Of a stretch of DNA of 64,000 nt, positions 43,990-52,901 are shown piece by piece (the stretch's first letter is position 1; each line of letters starts with the position of its first letter). Origin of the DNA: Desulfovibrio porci (GTDB lineage Bacteria; Desulfobacterota; Desulfovibrionia; Desulfovibrionales; Desulfovibrionaceae); the NCBI RefSeq assembly GCF_009696265.1, contig NZ_VUMH01000007.1:96243-160242 (forward strand), given 5' to 3'. Both the position numbers and the translations under genes were made by a program. The notes below the pieces were generated by a model that saw only the letters and a list, made by a program, of their open reading frames with translations, did no database searches and had not been told where the DNA came from.

Positions 43990-45525
43990 ATGGAACAACT
44001 GCTTGAGTATTTACCCAATGTCCTGACCTGGTCCAACTTTCTGGTGCTTGTTTGCGGGTCGGTCGGCGGGCTTTTCTTCGGAGCCATGCCGGGGCTGAGT
44101 CCCACCATGGCCGTGGCCCTGCTGGTGCCGTTTACCTTCTACATGCCGCCTGTACCTTCCCTGCTCCTGCTGGGTGCGGTCTATACTTCCGCCGTGGCGG
44201 GCGGCTCCATTTCGGCCATTTTGTTAAGCATCCCCGGGGCGCCCGCCTCCATTGCCACCCTGCTTGACGGCTATCCCATGGCCAAACAGGGCCGGGCGCA
44301 GGAAGCGCTGTACACCACGTTCGTTTCCTCCCTGGTCGGCGGTGTTGTGGGGGCTCTCGCACTGATCTTCCTTACGCCGCCCATGTCCGAATTCGCCATG
44401 CGCTTCGGCCCCTCCGAACTTTTCTGGACAACCGTCTTCGGCATCACCGTCATTGCCGGACTTTCTTCAGGGGCCATGCTCAAAGGTCTTTTCGGCGGCG
44501 CTCTGGGCCTCTTCCTGGGCTGCATAGGCGAAAGCAACGTCACAGGAGAGGGCCGCTTCATCTTCCATGAGATGCTGACCGCGGGCATAGCCATTGTGCC
44601 TGCTCTTATCGGCCTCTTCGCCATTCCGCAGGTGGTCGAAATGATGGAGGATTCACATGTCGTTTTTGAAAAAATGAAGGTACAGATCAAGGGCGGCCTT
44701 CTGCTCAAGGTTATCAAAAACCATGCCAGATATCTGCGTACCCTGACCCTCGGCAGCATCCTCGGCACCATCATCGGCGTCATCCCCGGGGCGGGCGCGC
44801 AGGTGGCGGGTCTGATGGCCTATGACCAGGTGAAGAAGATGGATAAAAATCCGGAACGTTTCGGCACGGGCGATCCTGAGGGGGTCTGCGCCAGCGAATG
44901 CGCCAACAACGCCACCGTGGCTCCGGCCTGTATCCCGCTTTTGACCCTGTCCATCCCCGGCAGCCCGACGGCCGCCGTTCTTCTGGGCGGCCTGCTGATC
45001 CAGGGGCTGCTCCCCGGACCGGAGCTTTTCACCAAGAATGCCGACATCACCTATCCCTTCATCATCGGCATGTTCATCGCCCAGTTTTTCATGTTTGGCT
45101 TCGGCATCCTCGCCTCGCGCTATACGCATGTCGTGAGCAATGTGCCCAACTACATGATGTTCGGCACCGTGATGATCCTCTGCGTCTTCGGCTCCTATTG
45201 CGTGCAGAACAGTTTCGAGGACGTGCTGATCATGTTCGGCCTGGGCGCGCTGATGCTGCTGTTCAAAAAACTGGGCATTCCCAGCGCTCCCATCGTGCTG
45301 GGCATCATCCTCGGTCCTCTGGCGGAAGAGAACTTCCTGCGCGGCAGGATGATAGCCAATACCGACGTGGGGATGTGGCAATATTTCTTCGGCGGTACGC
45401 TGAACCAGGTTCTCGTCGGCCTTTGCCTGCTGTCGCTGGTCTATGCCGCATACAGCGAGGTCAAGTTCGCCCGCAGGGCCAGAGCCAGGCTCGCCGCCCG
45501 GCAAAAGGAGGCCAGTCATGCCTAG
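43990..45525 (+). CDS. tctA: Tripartite tricarboxylate transporter, large membrane subunit
   Basis: The 511-residue TctA protein has about twelve helices and the two family signature repeats: GLFFGAMPGLSPTMAVALL near residue 25 and GTIIGVIPGAGAQVAGLM near 260, plus PEGVCASECANNA and SIPGSPTAAVLLGG. It is the transport channel of TTT systems, driven by ion gradients. GAGGAG lies before the ATG. The substrate is probably a carboxylate; context suggests a sulfur-containing one. Confidence 0.95.
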   Translation: MEQLLEYLPNVLTWSNFLVLVCGSVGGLFFGAMPGLSPTMAVALLVPFTFYMPPVPSLLLLGAVYTSAVAGGSISAILLSIPGAPASIATLLDGYPMAKQGRAQEALYTTFVSSLVGGVVGALALIFLTPPMSEFAMRFGPSELFWTTVFGITVIAGLSSGAMLKGLFGGALGLFLGCIGESNVTGEGRFIFHEMLTAGIAIVPALIGLFAIPQVVEMMEDSHVVFEKMKVQIKGGLLLKVIKNHARYLRTLTLGSILGTIIGVIPGAGAQVAGLMAYDQVKKMDKNPERFGTGDPEGVCASECANNATVAPACIPLLTLSIPGSPTAAVLLGGLLIQGLLPGPELFTKNADITYPFIIGMFIAQFFMFGFGILASRYTHVVSNVPNYMMFGTVMILCVFGSYCVQNSFEDVLIMFGLGALMLLFKKLGIPSAPIVLGIILGPLAEENFLRGRMIANTDVGMWQYFFGGTLNQVLVGLCLLSLVYAAYSEVKFARRARARLAARQKEASHA

Positions 45526-45973
45526 GGAATTCGCCGCCGCTCTGACCATGACCCTCATCATCGTTTTCTTCGCCTTCCAGATGGACGGTCCGCAAGACGA
45601 GCAATCCCTGCTGGTCCCCAGGTTCCTTTTGTACCTGATGGGGCTCCTCAATGCGGGACAGTACATACTGGCCTTTTTCCGCAACAGGCAGAAGATCGAC
45701 GCCATACTGACGCTCAAGGGTTATCCGCTGAAACGGGTGGGCGTCCTGTGCGCCCTCACGGTGCTGTATATCGCCGTTTTGGAGTGGATGGGCTTCTATC
45801 TGGCATCCTTCATCTACCTGACAGTCGCGTCGCTGATCGCCCAGCCCATGGCGATCACTCCCGTGGGCGCGCTCAAACGGCTGCTTGTGGCCTTTGTCTG
45901 CATCGGTTTTCTGTATCTGCTTTTTACCGTGGCTTTGACCGTCCAGATCCCCAAGGGCTTTATGCAGTTTTAA
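45518..45973 (+). CDS. tctB: Tripartite tricarboxylate transporter, small membrane subunit
   Basis: The 151-residue protein starts at MPREFAAAL, 6 bases after AGGAGG, and overlaps tctA by 8 bases. It has four hydrophobic helices (starting TMTLIIVFFAFQM) and the VLEWMGFYLASFIYL segment typical of TctB (DUF1468). It is the poorly conserved accessory membrane subunit. Confidence 0.9.
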   Translation: MPREFAAALTMTLIIVFFAFQMDGPQDEQSLLVPRFLLYLMGLLNAGQYILAFFRNRQKIDAILTLKGYPLKRVGVLCALTVLYIAVLEWMGFYLASFIYLTVASLIAQPMAITPVGALKRLLVAFVCIGFLYLLFTVALTVQIPKGFMQF

Positions 45974-46033
45974 AGGTTGTCCGGTTCCCGCAGGGAACTT
46001 CATGGGTTTAATCTGTAACAAAGGAGATATGGT

Positions 46034-47005
46034 ATGAACCGCATTTTCCGCGTTGTGCTGGCCGCTGCGCTCCTGCTGTTGCCGGCGGCAGCGGGCGCGG
46101 GCCCGGCCGATGGCTATCCCTCCGGGCCCATCACCGCCGTGTGCACCTATTCCGTCGGCTCCCAGACCGACGTGCAGGCCCGCATCTGCGCCATGCCCGC
46201 TGAAAAATACTTCGGCCAGCCCATCGTTATCCTGAACAAGGCGGGCGCGGGCGGTCTGACCGGCTGGAACTGGTTCATGGACCGGGGCAGCCGCGACGGC
46301 CTGACCATGACTGTTTACAACCTGCCCAATTTCATCGCCCAATCCATCGTCAAGAAGAACGCCAAGTACAGCATCCGCACGCTTGAGCCGCTGGCCAACT
46401 TTGCGGCGGACCCGGTAGTGCTCTTCGTAGCCAAGGATTCACCCTTCAACAGTGTGGCCGACATGGTGAACTACGCCAAGGCGAATCCCGGCAAGGTCAC
46501 CCTGAACGGTTCAGGCCTCTTTGTGGGTCATCACATCGCCCTTCTGCTTTTACAGAAAGAAGCGGGGATCAATCTGACCTATATCCCTGAAAAGGGCGGC
46601 TCTGACGCGCTGCAATCTGTCCTGGCCGGCAAGGTCATGGGCAGCTTCAACAATCTGTCCATCGCCATGCGCGCCCCGGACAAGATCAAGGTCCTGGGCA
46701 TCGCCGATCTGCAACGGCACGAGTTTATGCCCGAGGTGCCGACTTTCATTGAACAAGGTTACAAGACTCTGGATGATGCCACGACCAACTTCCGCGGCTA
46801 CGCTCTGCCCGCAGGCGTGGACAAGGCTATCGTGGAAAAGGCCGCCCAAAAGGCTTACGAAATGTTCAACGACCCCATCGTGATCGAAAACATGAAGAAG
46901 ACCGGCGTCCCGTACCGCATACTGGACCGCCAGGCCATGCTCAAGATATTTGAAAGGCGCGAAGCGATCCTCAAGGATTTGCTCCAGCCGTTCATTGAAA
47001 AGTAA
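46034..47005 (+). CDS. tctC: Tripartite tricarboxylate transporter, periplasmic binding protein
   Basis: The 323-residue protein has a signal peptide (VVLAAALLLLPAAAGAG) and the TctC/BugT fold: the PSGPITAVCTYSVGSQTDVQAR opening, VILNKAGAGGLTGWNWF, the loop DSPFNSVADMVNYAKANPGK and the second-lobe GGSDALQSVLAGKVMGSF. It captures the anionic substrate for TctAB. AAGGAG precedes the ATG and a terminator follows. Confidence 0.94.
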   Translation: MNRIFRVVLAAALLLLPAAAGAGPADGYPSGPITAVCTYSVGSQTDVQARICAMPAEKYFGQPIVILNKAGAGGLTGWNWFMDRGSRDGLTMTVYNLPNFIAQSIVKKNAKYSIRTLEPLANFAADPVVLFVAKDSPFNSVADMVNYAKANPGKVTLNGSGLFVGHHIALLLLQKEAGINLTYIPEKGGSDALQSVLAGKVMGSFNNLSIAMRAPDKIKVLGIADLQRHEFMPEVPTFIEQGYKTLDDATTNFRGYALPAGVDKAIVEKAAQKAYEMFNDPIVIENMKKTGVPYRILDRQAMLKIFERREAILKDLLQPFIEK

Positions 47006-47020
47006 CCCAACCCGTCCCCG

Positions 47021-47057
47021 GCCCGATGGAGAAGGCAAGGCTCCATCGGGCCTTTTT
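47021..47057 (+). terminator. Terminator after tctC
   Basis: GCCCGATGGAG (47021-47031) pairs with CTCCATCGGGC (47041-47051), followed by CTTTTTC. The next gene, a TauE protein, is thus probably expressed at a lower level by read-through or from its own promoter. Confidence 0.88.
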
Positions 47058-47090
47058 CTTTGTCGCGGCCGCAGCGCCTCTGAGGGATGT

Positions 47091-47849
47091 ATGACAAGCG
47101 CGGAATTGACAATTCTATTTGTCGCTACGGCCTTCGCCGCCTTTCTGAAAAGTGGGGCGGGCATCGGCGCCGGGCTTTTTCTGCTTCCGGCCCTGAGCCT
47201 GATTTTCGACCCGTTCAAAGCCTTGGCCGCCACCGCGCCGCTCTTGCTCCTCATGGACATCATAGCTGTCGGTTGTCACTGGAAGCGCTGGATCGCCCCC
47301 CCTGTCCTGACAGTCATGGCAGGGCTTTCCGTCATCGGCGTGCTGTGCGGCAGCCTCGCTGTGCAGCATCTGCCCGCCAATACGCTGAAAACAGTGATCG
47401 GCGTCATCGGCGTGACTTATGCCCTGAGCAACCTTTTGCCCTGCAGGGGGCTGCACCATCTGACTGCCCGTCTGCCGGCCTCATTCGCGGCAACGGCCAT
47501 ACCCGCGTATCTGGCCTCCTTTCTGGGAGGGGTGTTCAATGTCGTCAACGCGGGCAGCGTGTTCTACGCCTTCAGTATGGTGCATCTCAAACTGGAGAGC
47601 CGGGTTTTCGTCGCCACCTGCTGCGTGTTGATTTTGATCAGCAATTTCGTCAGGGCCGTCAGCTTTTTCCTGAACGGCATGCTGCCGCCCGATCTGATCA
47701 TCTCTGCCCTGAAACTGATCCCGGTCATTGCGGTCTTCAGTTGGCTGGGCAGCCGGATTGTGGCCCGCTGCCCACCGGCGTTGTTCCGCAATCTGGTTTT
47801 TTTCCTCATCCTGGCCATGTGCGCCAAAACGCTTTTATCAGCGTTCTGA
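47091..47849 (+). CDS. Second TauE/SafE family membrane transporter
   Basis: The 252-residue protein starts at 47091 after GAGGGA. It has about eight helices and the twin Gly-containing loops of the family (FAAFLKSGAGIGAGLFLLPAL and AYLASFLGGVFNVVNAGS). Its place after a rhodanese/Tct operon suggests export of an oxidised sulfur anion, such as sulfite or a sulfonate, formed from the imported substrate. The resemblance to the TauE protein at 38990 is only at family level. Confidence 0.88.
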   Translation: MTSAELTILFVATAFAAFLKSGAGIGAGLFLLPALSLIFDPFKALAATAPLLLLMDIIAVGCHWKRWIAPPVLTVMAGLSVIGVLCGSLAVQHLPANTLKTVIGVIGVTYALSNLLPCRGLHHLTARLPASFAATAIPAYLASFLGGVFNVVNAGSVFYAFSMVHLKLESRVFVATCCVLILISNFVRAVSFFLNGMLPPDLIISALKLIPVIAVFSWLGSRIVARCPPALFRNLVFFLILAMCAKTLLSAF

Positions 47850-47948
47850 CGCCGCCGCATTGATCATATCCGGCGTTGCCGGTTTGAGACGGACTGGAGG
47901 CGGATGGAAATGAAGCGTCTTGGGGGGGATTTCTTCAGGTGAGGTGTC

Positions 47949-48173
47949 CTAACCCCCGCCCACGGCCGGGAAAAGTCCCACCCGGTCGCCGTCGTGGAGC
48001 ACGGCGTCAGGTTCGGCGGCCACGCCGTTGATGAAGATGAGTTTTACCTCGGCGGCGGGCACGCCCAGGGTAAGCATGAGCCGTGCCGCGTCCGCGCCTT
48101 CGGGCAGTTCACAGACGCCGCCCGGCGGGCTTTTTTCCGCCAGGGTGGCGAAACATTTGACGTTCAATCGCAT
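47949..48173 (-). CDS. MoaD/ThiS-type sulfur carrier
   Basis: The 74-residue beta-grasp protein ends in VGGG, with the terminal Gly-Gly that becomes adenylated and thiocarboxylated. The LIFINGVAAEPDAVLHDGDRV block is typical of MoaD. An extra final Gly follows the usual Gly pair. With the ThiF-like gene 31 bases upstream and aldehyde oxidoreductase before that, it probably supplies sulfur for a tungsten or molybdenum pterin cofactor. Confidence 0.88.
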   Translation of the reverse strand: MRLNVKCFATLAEKSPPGGVCELPEGADAARLMLTLGVPAAEVKLIFINGVAAEPDAVLHDGDRVGLFPAVGGG

Positions 48174-48204
48174 AATCGTTCCTTAATGCGGCGGCTGGCG
48201 GGAT

Positions 48205-49035
48205 TTACAGGCGGATGCGCTGAACGTCGCCGTCCGCCAGATCAAAAATGAACATGCCCGGCGCCGGAGGGCGTCCCGTGAGCAGCTTCAGGGCTTCGGC
48301 GGCTTGCAGTGACGCGGCCATGGCCGCCGTGGGGGCGAGATTGCCCAGTTCTTCCTCGGGCGCGGTCGCGCTTTCCGCCGCGCCCGCTCCCAGCCACTGG
48401 ACCGGACCCGGCCGACCGGGCAAAACCACGGCCACCCAGCCGGTGAGGCCCGCGATGCCCGCGCTGACCAGGGGTACGTCCGCTCTGGCGGCGGCCTCCT
48501 GCAAGGGCAGGCGGCAGTCCAGACCGCCCAGGGCGTCCAGGGCCAGATCCATGCCGCGCAGCAGACGGACGGACAGGGCTTCGTCCGCGAAGCGGGCCAC
48601 AGGCGTAAAATGCGTTGCCGGATTGACCACGGCCATGCGCGCGGCGGCGGCCTCGGCCTTGCTCTGGCCCAGGTTGTCCGCGTCGCCCAGCAACTGGCGG
48701 TTCAGATTGGATTCCTCAAAACGGTCGGCGTCCACGCCGGTAATGGCGCCCACGCCCAGGCGGGCCAGAAGTTCCAGCAGCCAGCCGCCCAGACCGCCCA
48801 GTCCCACCAGCAGGACCCGGCTTTCCAGCAGGGCCAGCTGGTCCTGGAGGGAGAGCTGCCGGGCGTTGCGGACATAGCGTGCGGGCCAGATGCCGACGCG
48901 GCAGGCGGCCCGCTGGGCCGCGAGCAGGTCCACCCCGGCGGCGGAGGCCAGTTCAAGCAGGGTCTGTTCCGTGATGCGGCCGTCACGGGCCGCGCCATGG
49001 ATGGCTGATTCAAGCTGAGACAGGTCGTCCGGCAT
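48205..49035 (-). CDS. ThiF/MoeB/HesA-type adenylyltransferase
   Basis: The 276-residue E1-like enzyme has the nucleotide motif VLLVGLGGLGGWLLELLARLG, the ITGVDADRFEESNLNRQLL block with the catalytic Arg and Asp, and LALDALGG in the second half. It should adenylate the C-terminus of the neighbouring MoaD-like protein. The CxxC zinc site of MoeB/ThiF is not evident, a variation seen in HesA-like proteins. An N-terminal extension of about 65 residues is helical. A terminator lies between it and the oxidoreductase gene. Confidence 0.88.
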   Translation of the reverse strand: MPDDLSQLESAIHGAARDGRITEQTLLELASAAGVDLLAAQRAACRVGIWPARYVRNARQLSLQDQLALLESRVLLVGLGGLGGWLLELLARLGVGAITGVDADRFEESNLNRQLLGDADNLGQSKAEAAAARMAVVNPATHFTPVARFADEALSVRLLRGMDLALDALGGLDCRLPLQEAAARADVPLVSAGIAGLTGWVAVVLPGRPGPVQWLGAGAAESATAPEEELGNLAPTAAMAASLQAAEALKLLTGRPPAPGMFIFDLADGDVQRIRL

Positions 49036-49051
49036 GAGATGATAGTATCCG

Positions 49052-49082
49052 AAAAAGGGCGGCCGGGCAAAACCCGGCCGCC
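49052..49082 (-). terminator. Terminator after the aldehyde oxidoreductase gene
   Basis: GGCGGCCGGG (49058-49067) pairs with CCCGGCCGCC (49073-49082); on the minus strand it is followed by a T5 tract. It limits read-through into the ThiF-like gene. Confidence 0.88.
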
Positions 49083-49094
49083 ATGATACGTTTT

Positions 49095-50834
49095 TTAGAA
49101 GTTGAAGACGCTGTCCAGCTCTTCGTCGCTCACGTCAAAGGTGGTGTTGTGCGGCGGCAGCTGTTCGCGGCGCATATACATGGGCAGGCGGTCGTGGGCG
49201 CGGGTGAAACCGGCGGCCGCGTTGAATTCACGTTCCTGCCTGAGGATGTTCTTGCCCAGGGCCACCACGTCGTCGCCGGTCATTTCCTGACCGGTGAAGG
49301 CGCTGAGAGTGTCGATGAGAGCCTGGAATGTTTCGGGCTGGTCCAGAATGCAGAAGGCCACAAAGATGCAGTAGCCCGTGGAGTCCAGGGCAGCGGTGGC
49401 GATCTGGAGATTGCGGGAGAGCTCCACCTGGCCCTGCGGCTTGAGCGGATCGACCTTGCCGCCGAGGCCCAGAATGTTGGTGGCCACGGCGTAACCGGCG
49501 GTGTGGTCCGCCCCCATGGGCGTGGTGGCGTAGGTTACGCCTACGCCCTTGACCGCGCGCGGGTCGTAGGCGGGCATGGCCTGGCCCTTGACCACGGGAG
49601 CGCGCTCCAGGCCGTAGCAGCGGGCCGTGGTGGCCGTGCCCGCGCCCAGAATGCGGCCCATGGGCGTGCCCTTGCCGATCTCGTGGATCATTTCCATGCA
49701 GGCCTTGGAGTCGCCCCAGGGAATGACCCCGGCTTCCATCAGCACGCCCAGCGTGGCCCCGGTCTCAATGGTGTCCAGGCCGTAGTCGTCTTCCAGGTAG
49801 TCCATGCGGATGATGTCGTCCAGATTGTCCACGCCGCAGTTGGCGCCGTGACCCCAGACCGTCTCATACTCCGGCTGCTTGGAGAGATACTTGCCGTTTT
49901 CGTCCACGCAAATGCCGGAACACTTCATGATACAGCCCCGGTGACAGCCGTGGGTGGGGTTGCCGCCGCGCTTTTTCTGGATCTCCACCATGGTTTCGGC
50001 GCAGATTTTTTCCGCGCCCGCGAAGCGGCCTTCCTTGAAGTTGTGGGTGGGCAGACCGCCGGCTTCGTTGAGGATGTTGACCAGCACATTGGTGCCGTAG
50101 GCGGGCAGGCCCTGGCCGGTGACCGGATGGGAGGTGATGCCCTTGGCGAAGCGCTTGCAGGCGTCCTTGAAGGCTTCGGCATTCCGGGCCTTGCGCATGA
50201 CCGGGGTATCCGCCGGGTCGAGCACGATGGCCTTGATGCCCTTGGAACCCATAACCGCGCCCACGCCGCCGCGCCCGGCGTGGCGGGTGGCCCGGCCTTC
50301 GGGGTCGGTGAAGCAGATGGTGGAATTGCACATGCGCATTTCACCGGCAGTGCCGATGGTCACAAAGCCGGGGCCTTCGCCGTATTCCTCGCGCAGTTTC
50401 GCCACGCAGGGATAGTTGGAAAGCATGGCCAGCTCATTGCACTTTTCCACGGTCACGCCGCTGGCCTTGATGACGACCTTGTACAGATCGTCGCCGCGGC
50501 GCTGGCCCTCGATGATGATGGCCGCATAGCCCAGACGGGCCATATACTGGCCGCCGGTGCCGCCGGCATTGGATTCCTTGATGCCGCCGGTGAGCGGGCT
50601 TTTGCAGCCTACGGAAATCCGGCCCGAGGAGCCCGCCGTGGTGGCGCAGAGCATGCCGGGCGCGAAGACCAGCTTGTTTTCGGGTCCCAGGGGATGGCAG
50701 GTGGGGGGCACTTCCTTGCAGATGACGGCGGTGGTCAGGGCGCGCCCCGCAAGCCCCGCATATTCGCCCAGACGTTCTTCCCTGATCTTGGGTCCGCCCT
50801 CGGCGTCTACATTGATGCGTAAAATTTTGTCCAT
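49095..50834 (-). CDS. aor: Aldehyde:ferredoxin oxidoreductase, tungsten-type
   Basis: The 579-residue protein is an AOR-family enzyme: it binds tungsto-bispterin and one [4Fe-4S] cluster and oxidises aldehydes to acids with ferredoxin. Visible are the N-terminal cofactor segments (SSGRISVGCKSPLTGG), a GRGGVGAVMGSKGIKAI block, the Cys cluster CHRGCIMKCSG near residues 297-307 and the late VAFCILD Cys/Asp pair. MoaD- and ThiF-like genes downstream are typical AOR partners. A sigma-70-like promoter lies at 50893-50920. The aldehyde substrate is unknown; ethanol-derived acetaldehyde is a usual candidate in Desulfovibrio. Confidence 0.94.
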   Translation of the reverse strand: MDKILRINVDAEGGPKIREERLGEYAGLAGRALTTAVICKEVPPTCHPLGPENKLVFAPGMLCATTAGSSGRISVGCKSPLTGGIKESNAGGTGGQYMARLGYAAIIIEGQRRGDDLYKVVIKASGVTVEKCNELAMLSNYPCVAKLREEYGEGPGFVTIGTAGEMRMCNSTICFTDPEGRATRHAGRGGVGAVMGSKGIKAIVLDPADTPVMRKARNAEAFKDACKRFAKGITSHPVTGQGLPAYGTNVLVNILNEAGGLPTHNFKEGRFAGAEKICAETMVEIQKKRGGNPTHGCHRGCIMKCSGICVDENGKYLSKQPEYETVWGHGANCGVDNLDDIIRMDYLEDDYGLDTIETGATLGVLMEAGVIPWGDSKACMEMIHEIGKGTPMGRILGAGTATTARCYGLERAPVVKGQAMPAYDPRAVKGVGVTYATTPMGADHTAGYAVATNILGLGGKVDPLKPQGQVELSRNLQIATAALDSTGYCIFVAFCILDQPETFQALIDTLSAFTGQEMTGDDVVALGKNILRQEREFNAAAGFTRAHDRLPMYMRREQLPPHNTTFDVSDEELDSVFNF

Positions 50835-50892
50835 AGCGACCTCGGCTGTATGAAAAGGATGCGATAATCGGAATACACTACACGTATGCTGA

Positions 50893-50920
50893 ACTATAGC
50901 GTATATGCAATGATCCGCAA
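50893..50920 (-). promoter_or_regulatory. Promoter of the aldehyde oxidoreductase gene
   Basis: On the minus strand TTGCGG (50915-50920) and TATAGT (50893-50898) are separated by 16 bases, about 60 bases upstream of the ATG. Confidence 0.5.
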
Positions 50921-51038
50921 TATGTTTGTTGCTGCATAACAGAGAGGTTGTATTTTAAGTAAGGAATATGCTTTTTAATACATATGACGAAGACGCATCA
51001 GTGAAAATGTCCTGTCCGCGCCGCCGGATGACGGGCGC

Positions 51039-51066
51039 AAAAAAACCGGCGTCTGACGACGCCGGT
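51039..51066 (-). terminator. Terminator of the receiver/TPR gene
   Basis: ACCGGCGTC (51045-51053) pairs with GACGCCGGT (51058-51066); on the minus strand the stem ends in T7. Confidence 0.92.
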
Positions 51067-51111
51067 GCAGAAAGCTCCGTTCAGGGACGGGGGCGGCCCC
51101 GGATTGTGGGA

Positions 51112-52563
51112 TCAGTTTTCTCCCCGGCTGGTCTGGTCCGCCTGGCCGACCTGGGCCAGCATGTCCCTGGCCGTGCCGTTGCCAGGGTCCTGCTCCAGAG
51201 CCAGACGCAACAGCGGCAGCGCGTGCATGTTGTCGCCGGTTTGTACGAAGACCGTGGCCAGGTTGCTGGCGACCAGAGAGGATTTGCGCGGCAGGTCCGG
51301 GTTGAGGGCCAGGGCCTTGAGCGTGGAGGAGCGGGCGGCTTCGAAGTCTTTGCCTTCCAGATAGGCCATGCCCAGGTTGTAGTGCAGGTTTTCGTCGTTG
51401 GGGGCCACCTTCAGGGCCTTGAGATATTCCTCGGCGGCTTCGCGCCATTTGCCGGCGCGGCGCAACAGAATGCCCACGCGGTTGAAGGTGAGCATATCTT
51501 CCGGACCCCAGAATCCCTTCTTGGCCTCCAGGCCGCGCTGCAAAAAGGAGGCTGCGGTCTGCGGATCCTTGTCCATATAGACGTCAGCCACCCGGAAGGC
51601 CACGCCCGAGACGTATTCCGTGGCTTCGCGGTCCGAGAGAAGCATGGCCTGGTCAAAAATTTTCTTGGCGTTTTCCGGGCGGTTCAGCTGGAGGTAGAGT
51701 TCGCCGATGGTCAGCTTGCGTTCCACGTTCAGGGGCGAGAGTTCGTCCAGCCGCTCCAGGCATGCCAGCTGTTTGGCCGTATTGCCGGTATCCGCGTAAA
51801 CTTCCGCCAGCTTGCGCAGGGGTTCGAGGTACATGGAAGAGGTGCGGCTGGCGTTTTCATAGGCTTCGCAGGCCTTGTCGTATTGCTGCATGGCGCGGAA
51901 AATATCGCCGATGAGCAGCAGGGCCGCCGCCGAATTGGCCTTGAGATCCAGCGCCTGTTTGCAGACCTGCAGGGCGCGCAGATGTTCGCCCTGGGCCATG
52001 AGGGTGCGCGCCCATTCCAGCACCCGGCCCAGTTTGCCGTGGGGCTTGATGGTCAGGGCGATTTTTTCCAGCAGGGCCTGCACGCCGATGGGTTTGACGA
52101 TGCAGTTGTCCACGCCGCTCTCGTGCAGGAGGACGAAACGCTGCTTATTGGTCTCGTGGGTGACGATGATGATCCACAGCTCCGGGAAGCCGTTTTTGAG
52201 CTGACGGAGCAGGTAGGTCATGTCCCGGTTTCTGAGAGTCTGTTCAATGAGCAGCAGGGGCGCGTTCTTGGTGGAGATCATCTGGCGCACGGTATGCAGC
52301 AGCATGTCGGCGTTGCTGCTGATGGTCAGGCAGCCCGTGGGCATTTTCAGCCGCGTGCAGACGACCTCGCGCAGCAGATCTATAAAGGCGTTGTCGTCGG
52401 AAATGCAGATGATCTGGCCGTTATCGCGCAGATACTCAATGACGGCCTCGCCATAGGACTTGTCCTGATTTTTGCTCTCGGCCACGGTTTTTTCCATGGT
52501 CTGTTTGATCTGTCTGACCTGAATACGCTTCGCAAGGCCGCTTTTCGCGCTGTCATCCACCAT
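51112..52563 (-). CDS. Receiver-like domain with TPR repeats
   Basis: The 483-residue soluble protein has a receiver-like domain (about residues 50-175) and at least seven TPR-like repeats after it (for example LHYNLGMAYLEGKDFEAAR). The receiver keeps the acidic pair (D56, D57), the Thr of IIIVTHE and the Lys of IVKP, but the expected phosphoacceptor Asp in LLLIEQTLRN is Glu (E106). It is therefore probably a pseudo-receiver fixed in one state, or regulated without phosphorylation. The N-terminal 50 residues are charged and helical. GGAGG lies 5 bases before the ATG. Partners are unknown. Confidence 0.88.
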   Translation of the reverse strand: MVDDSAKSGLAKRIQVRQIKQTMEKTVAESKNQDKSYGEAVIEYLRDNGQIICISDDNAFIDLLREVVCTRLKMPTGCLTISSNADMLLHTVRQMISTKNAPLLLIEQTLRNRDMTYLLRQLKNGFPELWIIIVTHETNKQRFVLLHESGVDNCIVKPIGVQALLEKIALTIKPHGKLGRVLEWARTLMAQGEHLRALQVCKQALDLKANSAAALLLIGDIFRAMQQYDKACEAYENASRTSSMYLEPLRKLAEVYADTGNTAKQLACLERLDELSPLNVERKLTIGELYLQLNRPENAKKIFDQAMLLSDREATEYVSGVAFRVADVYMDKDPQTAASFLQRGLEAKKGFWGPEDMLTFNRVGILLRRAGKWREAAEEYLKALKVAPNDENLHYNLGMAYLEGKDFEAARSSTLKALALNPDLPRKSSLVASNLATVFVQTGDNMHALPLLRLALEQDPGNGTARDMLAQVGQADQTSRGEN

Positions 52564-52901
52564 GAAGCCTCCATCTCACCAAAATACAAATACATTGTGA
52601 TTATTCAACATAATAGACAAAAGAACCTCCCCCGTCCAGCGGATGCTCTTGGCTGGCCGGCGGCCGCAGCGGTACTTTCCGGTTGCCGGGAACGCCGCCG
52701 TGCGGCCGGAATGCGGGCGGGGGGACCGGCATTGCGGAAATCTTGCAGGGTGGCGTTTTTTCGTAGGGGCAAGACAGCGGCCGGTTTCGGTTCAAAAACA
52801 TTTGATAACGCCGTTCGCGCGGAAACGGCGGATATGGCAAAAAAACAACAATCCTGCGGAACGTCTGAAGCCGGTGCTCTTTCTCGTTCTGTCTGCCCGG
52901 C
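52564..52901. other. Intergenic region between TPR and Sel1 genes
   Basis: The 338 bases contain an AT-rich stretch near 52564-52620 that probably holds the promoter of the receiver/TPR gene, and a hairpin CGCCGTT/AACGGCG at 52807-52832 that may end the Sel1-side transcript. No gene is supported. Confidence 0.4.
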
